NCBI GenBank assembly: GCA_003561495.1
Contig: PWWM01000213.1
Location: forward strand, 1-8,746
Reading direction: 5' to 3'
DNA from: Gammaproteobacteria bacterium
Lineage (GTDB): Bacteria; Pseudomonadota; Gammaproteobacteria; Xanthomonadales; Wenzhouxiangellaceae
DNA: 8,746 nt
The first letter of the stretch is position 1. Each line of letters begins with the position of its first letter. Made by a program: the position numbers and the translations under genes. A model generated the notes under the pieces. That model was given only the letters and a program-made list of their open reading frames with translations, was not told where the DNA came from and made no database searches. Shown piece by piece: positions 1 through 5,500 of the stretch.

Positions 1-1
1 C

Positions 2-256
2 ACCCCGGTGACGGCACGCACCCGGCTCATACTGACCCGTTTCCAGGGAAGACTGGCTGGCCTGGTCGTTGATGAAGTGTTCGGGCAGCGACATTTTCAT
101 ACGGATGATTTGCAGTCAGAGGGTGAATGGGACAACTCCGAGCTGGCCGGTCTGGTCGAGCAGGAATTTCCGACCAGTGAACAGAGCTGGGGTGTGCTCC
201 AGATCGAGAAACTGCAGCGCCGTCCCGATTTCATGGATGGCGCCAGGGAACAATAA
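2..256 (+). CDS. pilI: PilI, CheW-like adaptor of the Pil-Chp system (3' end only)
   Basis: Only the C-terminal 84 codons and the TAA stop are in the window; the gene begins upstream, so the GTG at 8 is an internal valine codon rather than a start. CheW-family adaptors bridge a chemoreceptor and a CheA-type kinase in the cytoplasm. The visible part looks like the second half of a CheW domain: a strand with RLILTRFQGRLAGL followed by VVDEVFG, the V-D-x-V type core of CheW folds, then a short acidic stretch and a C-terminal segment ending MDGAREQ. CheW domains alone do not separate PilI from other adaptors; the name rests on position, directly upstream of pilJ, as in the usual order pilG-pilH-pilI-pilJ. 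The CheW-family call is firm and the PilI name is likely. Confidence 0.85.
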   Translation, partial: TPVTARTRLILTRFQGRLAGLVVDEVFGQRHFHTDDLQSEGEWDNSELAGLVEQEFPTSEQSWGVLQIEKLQRRPDFMDGAREQ

Positions 257-443
257 GAGATGAAACCGAGGTATCGGTCCGAGGCATGGGCGGGCGGTGC
301 CATTTCAGAACAAAATCTCATGTCGTGAAAACAGTATTCTCAGATGAGCAGGCAGGCGAGGCGACAGTAGGCTGGATGCCAGGTACGGTTCTCCATTGAC
401 TCGCAAGCCGGCAAAACGAATGCAAGATTGATGAGGTGTAAGC
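257..443. other. pilI-pilJ spacer, no gene seen
   Basis: This 187-base gap is long for neighbouring genes of one operon; the other two gaps in the window are 60 and 6 bases. It holds only short, unconvincing hairpins, such as ACCGA/TCGGT arms at 265-278 and GGCA/TGCC arms near 283-301. None is followed by a T-run, so there is no clear terminator. A TTGACT at 396-401 resembles a -35 box, but no good -10 lies at the right distance. No ORF in it has a convincing start signal. It could carry an internal promoter or a mRNA processing site, but the sequence does not show which. Confidence 0.5.
433..438 (+). promoter_or_regulatory. Ribosome binding site of pilJ
   Basis: GAGGTG lies 5 bases before the ATG at 444 and is a good Shine-Dalgarno match. 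An in-frame TGA at 432-434 closes the frame just upstream, so 444 is the only plausible pilJ start here. Confidence 0.8.
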
Positions 444-2483
444 ATGAGTAGCGTGGCCAAGCAAACCACTGAGCAGCGATTGTCTCCTGCGCAGTTACTG
501 TTGTTCGTCCTGCTGGTCCTTCTTCTGGGCCTGGTGGCGTACAACTTTTATCTGCTGAACCAGCGTAACCAGCAGGAAACCGAGTACCTGGCGTTGACAA
601 CGGACATTCAGGTGCGTGCCCAGCAGCTTGCCAAGGCGGCTGGTGAATCGGCGGTGGGCAACTTTGATGCTTTCGACGAGTTGCGCGAGACCCGCGATAT
701 CATCGATAACGCGATCGGCACCCTGCGCCGAGGCAATCCGGCGATCAATCTCCCGCCTTCTCCGCCCAGCGTGAATGATTCGCTGTCTACCCTCGAGCAA
801 ATGTGGAGTCGAATCGATGAATTCGCGACCCAGATTCTCGATCGTACCGACCTGGTGATCGAGTTGGCCGACAGTGCTGCTGCCTTCTCGACCAACATTC
901 CACAGCTTCAGGCCCGCTCTGACGAAGTCGTACGACGGATGATCGAAACCGGCGCGCCCACGGTTCAGATCTATATCGCCAGTCGGCAGCTTGTCCTGGC
1001 TGACCGTATGCTGCGCCGAGTCGGCGATATCATGGCCGGCGGCACCGGCGCCATTACCGCGGCCGATGCCTTCAGTCGCGATGCCAGCTTGTTCGAGCGA
1101 GTGCTGCAAGGCTTGCTCGAAGGTGACGAGGAACTTGGCCTGGCGCCGGCTCGTAACACCCAGGTGCTTGAAACACTGGCCGATGTCACGCTCTTGTTCG
1201 AGGAAATTCGCATCGATGTCGACACCATTCTGACGGCATCGACCGATCTGTTCGAAGTTCGTGAGGCTGCCGACGAAATCTTTCTCGATGCCGAGGATCT
1301 GACCGATCAGGCCCGGGTACTCGCTTCCGAGTATGCCACCTTGGGTGAAGACGAGCTGTGGCCTTCACTGCTGGCCGGCCTGGCGGCGTTTGGTGCAGCC
1401 CTGCTGATCCTGTTTCTGATTGGCGCCGGCGCCTATTTTGCCCAGCGCAAACGCGCTCGCCAGACGACTGAGGTCAATCAGCGCAACCAGGACGCGATTT
1501 TGCGACTGCTCGATGAAATGAGTTCACTGGCCGATGGTGACCTGACCGTGCAGGCGACCGTGACCGAGGATGTGACCGGCGCCATCGCGGACTCGGTCAA
1601 TTACGCGGTCGAAGCTTTGCGCGACCTGGTCGCCGGCGTCAACAACACCGCCCAGCAGGTGGCCGCCCAGGCCCAGGAAACCCGGGCCACCACCATGCAA
1701 CTGGCCGAGGCCTCCGAGCATCAGGCCAAGGAGATTCGCGAAGCCTCCGACACCATTGATGAAATGGCGCGTTCGTTCGATGACATGGCCAAGCGTTCCA
1801 GTGAATCAGCCGATGTCGCCCAGAACTCGGTGGAAATCGCCAACCGCGGCGCCGACATGGTGCGTCAGACCATTTCCGGAATGGACAGCATTCGTGACCA
1901 GATCCAGGAAACCTCCAAGCGAATCAAACGCCTGGGTGAATCTTCGCAGGAAATTGGCGATATCGTCGAGCTGATCAACGGCATTTCCGAGCAAACCAAC
2001 GTTCTGGCTCTGAATGCCGCCATTCAGGCGGCATCGGCCGGTGGTGCGGGCCGTGGATTTGCGGTGGTTGCCGACGAAGTCCAGCGTCTGGCCGAACGCG
2101 CCACCAACGCCACGCGTCGAATCGAGGCGCTGGTTCAGACCATTCAGGCCGATACCGCCGAGGCCGTCAATTCCATGGAGCAGACGACCACGCAGGTGGT
2201 CTCGGGGGCTCGCCTGGCCGAGGATGCCGGTGATGCCCTGGAATCCATCGAGAAGGTCTCGAATGATCTGGCCGGACTGATTCAGAATATTTCCCATCAG
2301 GCCCAGGAGGAATCCCGCAACGCATCCAAGATCGCCCAGTTGATGAACAGCATTCGTGACATTTCCGTGCAGACCACGGAGGGTACCGGTCAGACTGCCA
2401 AGTCGGTGGCCAACCTGGCCGAACTGGTGCGCGAGCTGCGCGACTCGGTGTCTGACTTCAAACTGCCGGAAGACGAATCCTGA
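444..2483 (+). CDS. pilJ: PilJ, methyl-accepting chemotaxis protein of the type IV pilus system
   Basis: 679 aa, close to the length I recall for Pseudomonas PilJ (about 680). It is an inner-membrane chemoreceptor that feeds periplasmic signals, thought to be pilus or pilin state, to the ChpA kinase. Transmembrane helix 1 is at about residues 17-38, after a short cytoplasmic N-terminus. A helical periplasmic region of about 270 residues follows, of the PilJ sensor type, and helix 2 is at about 309-331, followed by QRKRAR. A HAMP-like segment with LADGDL spans about 335-395. The cytoplasmic coiled coil carries the conserved hairpin at about 511-550 (QTNVLALNAA at 517-526, then GRGFAVVADEV). 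At trimer-contact positions of E. coli Tsr it has E516, Q528 and S531 in place of F, E and R. The C-terminus (KLPEDES) has no NWETF-type pentapeptide for tethering CheR. The stop is followed 60 bases later by chpA, with no pilK methyltransferase gene between. Family call is very firm. Confidence 0.95.
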   Translation: MSSVAKQTTEQRLSPAQLLLFVLLVLLLGLVAYNFYLLNQRNQQETEYLALTTDIQVRAQQLAKAAGESAVGNFDAFDELRETRDIIDNAIGTLRRGNPAINLPPSPPSVNDSLSTLEQMWSRIDEFATQILDRTDLVIELADSAAAFSTNIPQLQARSDEVVRRMIETGAPTVQIYIASRQLVLADRMLRRVGDIMAGGTGAITAADAFSRDASLFERVLQGLLEGDEELGLAPARNTQVLETLADVTLLFEEIRIDVDTILTASTDLFEVREAADEIFLDAEDLTDQARVLASEYATLGEDELWPSLLAGLAAFGAALLILFLIGAGAYFAQRKRARQTTEVNQRNQDAILRLLDEMSSLADGDLTVQATVTEDVTGAIADSVNYAVEALRDLVAGVNNTAQQVAAQAQETRATTMQLAEASEHQAKEIREASDTIDEMARSFDDMAKRSSESADVAQNSVEIANRGADMVRQTISGMDSIRDQIQETSKRIKRLGESSQEIGDIVELINGISEQTNVLALNAAIQAASAGGAGRGFAVVADEVQRLAERATNATRRIEALVQTIQADTAEAVNSMEQTTTQVVSGARLAEDAGDALESIEKVSNDLAGLIQNISHQAQEESRNASKIAQLMNSIRDISVQTTEGTGQTAKSVANLAELVRELRDSVSDFKLPEDES

Positions 2484-2547
2484 GGCCAGTTTGTCGAAAG
2501 TCATGCGTTGCCATCAACCTGAAATGTCTGACGGATTGCCGACATGA
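2484..2547 (+). other. pilJ-chpA spacer with weak chpA ribosome binding site and overlapping mini-ORF
   Basis: The spacer has no strong purine-rich motif before the chpA ATG at 2544; the best candidate is ACGGA at 2531-2535, 8 bases away. An in-frame TGA at 2529-2531 rules out an upstream chpA start except an unlikely ATT codon. In another frame, ATG at 2503 (14 codons) or at 2524 (7 codons, MSDGLPT) ends at the TGA at 2545-2547, which overlaps the chpA start in an ATGA arrangement. That geometry allows translational coupling, but the mini-ORF has no strong binding site either, so a role is speculative. Confidence 0.35.
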
Positions 2548-5500
2548 GTTCCACGCACTTGAGCCATCAGTCCCTGCAGTGGACTCGCCCTCTGCTCGAT
2601 GAATTGTGCGAGGAGGTCCGTCAGGCGGTCGAGCGTTTCGGCGAAGAGGAGAGTGATCGTCAGCGAGGAGATCTCGACCAGGCCGTCGAGGCCTGTGACA
2701 AGGTTGCCGGCTCGCTCGCTGTCATGGAGTTTCACAGCGGTCAATTGATTGCTGAAGCCATGGGGCATGCACTGCAGGCGCTGCGCGACGGGCAGGCGCG
2801 GGATGAGGAGCGCGCCATCTCCACCCTGCTTGAAGCCACCGCCATCCTGCCGGACTACCTTGACTTTCTGGAAACCACCCAGCGGGATGCGCCCATCGTG
2901 GTCTTGCCGACCATCAATGACCTGCGGGCTGCGGCGGGCGAGAAATTGCTGGACGAGGCCAATTTCTTCCAGCCCGAGATCAACACCAGCGCACTCCCGG
3001 CGATCGAGCAGGCACCTGAACTGGACGCCACCGGGCTCAGGCGTCAGTATCAACACGCCCTGCGCGGATTGCTGGTTGATCACGAAGATGTCACTGCCAT
3101 CGAGAAACTGTCCGCGATCACCCTGCAGATTCGCGACCAGACCGATTTACCCGAGCATGTCCGCTGCGCGGGCTGGGTGACGACGGCGCTCCTCGAGGCA
3201 CTCAAGGAAGGCCAGATTGCCAGTAACCCGAATATCGTTCGCCTGTTTGCGCGCCTGGATGTATTGCTCAAGGAAACCGTTGAGTCCGGAACCAGCGATG
3301 CCCTTGACGAAAAGGCCAGGGATCTGACACGCGGCCTCCTTTTCCAGATTGTTATCAGCCAGGCGCAGACGCCGCTGGCACAAGAGGTTCACGAAGCATT
3401 CAAGCTGGCCGACCATGCCCCGGATCAGATGAGTCAGGCCAAGGTCTTCCTGGCCGGACGAAACAGGGCCTTGTTTGCCGCGGTGACCACCGCGGCACGT
3501 GAAGATCTGGCCAAGATCAAGGATGCGCTCGGTTCCCAGCTCGAGCAGGGCAAGGATACGGAGATGCTCGAGCAGCAGTCCACGCTGCTCGAATCAGTGG
3601 GCGAGAGCCTGGCCATGCTGGGGCTTGACCACCTGGCTGCCCGTGTCAAGACCCAGGCCGGAAAGTTGACCGAAATGGGCACGGATCCGGACGATCCGAC
3701 CCTGCTGATGGTTGCGCGGGAATTGCTGGTGGTCGAATCCCAGCTCGAGGAAAGCTTCGGGCTTTCCGGCGCCGGCGGTGAAGAGTTCGATGTCGAGCTT
3801 GCCGGCACTCTGTTGCCGCCCTCGGAACAACGCCGGGTGATCAAGCAATTGGTCAAGGAAGCGCTGGAGGATCTGGGGCATTCCAAGCACTTGCTCGATG
3901 CCATTAACCGTCAAAAGGCGGACGTTAACGCCATCGACGATGCGCAAAAGATTCTTGCTGGTATCGCCGGCGCCTTGCATATGGCGGAGTTCAAGGAATC
4001 AGCCACCATGGTCGAGGCGGCCAGCCGGATCGCCGCCGACCATCTCAGTGAAGCACCGACCGAGGCGGATGCCCAGGCGCTGGATGTTCTGGCCGAGACC
4101 CTGACCGTGACCGAGTTCTACCTCGAAAGCCTGGCTGCCAGCAAAAGCCGGGGAGAGCGCTATCTGGAGTCGGCGCGCACTCGAATCGAGCAGCTTGGCT
4201 ACTGGCCTGAAACCATCCAGCCGGAGGAAGTGGAGCCGGAAGTCGAAAGTCCGGTCGAGCCGGAAGTTGCCGATATCGAAGACCAGATCGAGCCCTCTGC
4301 CGATGAAGTCGCTGTGCCCCAGGACATCGAGGCTGATGAGTTTCCGGAGACATCTGCAGAAACCGATATCAGGCGGGAGGACCGCGGTGAGGAGGTTTCC
4401 GTTGATTCCGGTTACAACCTTGATGAGCCCCAACCCGTTGAGGCGACGGATACCAGTTCGGCATTCGATGATTTCGATATTGTCGAGATCTTCATGGAAG
4501 AGTTCGATCAGGAACTCGAAACGCTGGTCGAGATCGTGCCGAAATGGCAAGAAGACCCGAATGATGAAGACCTGACTACCACGATCCGGCGCTCCTTTCA
4601 TTCATTGAAGGGTTCGGGACGGATGGCGGGTGCCACGGAAATCGGCGAGTTCTCCTGGCAGATCGAGAACATGCTGAACCGTATCCTGGAGCGCCAGATC
4701 CAGGCCACGCCTGAAGTCACCGCCCTGGTGGCCGAGGCGGTTTCGGCCTTGCCCAGCATGCGTGCAAGACTGGCCCAAGAAGACACGGCCGAGCTCGATG
4801 AGCAAGCCTGTGCCGAGTTGGCCGAGCGGGCTGCCCTGGCGGCTGAAGGCAGATTGCCTGAAGGTGCGGATGAGGCGCCATCAGCGCCGCCACCGGAACT
4901 GGAGGGCATGGATCCGACCCTGATCGAGTTGATGGTCAAGGAGCTGTCCGAGAATCTCGAGATCTATATCGATTGGCTTGAAGAGGCCGACGAAAGTGGT
5001 CGAGCCCCGTCGATTACCGAGCCCATGGTGCGCATTGTTCACACCATGAAGGGCACGATGCGTCTGGCCCCCATTGGAGACGAGACGGAAACAGCTCAGA
5101 TTCTCGAAGCCTATCTCGAAGAGCTTTCGCTGTGCGAAGCGCCCCCGTCGAATGCCGGCCTGGTTGCCATGGAGCATGCCGCCGACCTGTTCCGAAAACG
5201 TCTGGCCCGACTCCAGGGTGAGCAGGTTGCGGATGAAGAGTTCCAGACTGAAGAACTGGCGGAAGAATTACGGGATCTGCACAATCAGGCCCACCGCGAT
5301 CGCACCGGCGAGCATGCGCCGACACTGAGAACCACACCGAGAGTGGATCCACAGCCGGATCGGGACGAGCCGGCTGAAATCGAGTCGGCAGATTTCGAGG
5401 ACGAGCCGGCCTTTACATCAGACACAGATATCGAGACTGGGCTGATCGAGTCGGACTCGGATTTCTTCGATGTCGATGACGAGGAAGTCGCCGTCGAGGC

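Noticed and set aside
265..301. Short inverted repeats after pilI as a terminator
   Set aside because: Stems are only 4-5 base pairs and no T-run follows, so they do not support a rho-independent terminator.
396..430. Possible sigma-70 promoter before pilJ (TTGACT at 396-401)
   Set aside because: No fair -10 box occurs at 16-18 bases; the nearest AAGATT is 22 bases away and would put the transcript start on top of the ribosome binding site.
431..451. Six-codon ORF overlapping the pilJ start
   Set aside because: It coincides with the pilJ ribosome binding site and has no binding site of its own; likely chance.
495..1109. 204-codon minus-strand open frame opposite the PilJ sensor region, and a 232-codon one at 1806-2504
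   Set aside because: Both lie fully against a well-supported receptor gene, show no domain and fit the pattern of chance open frames opposite GC-rich genes.
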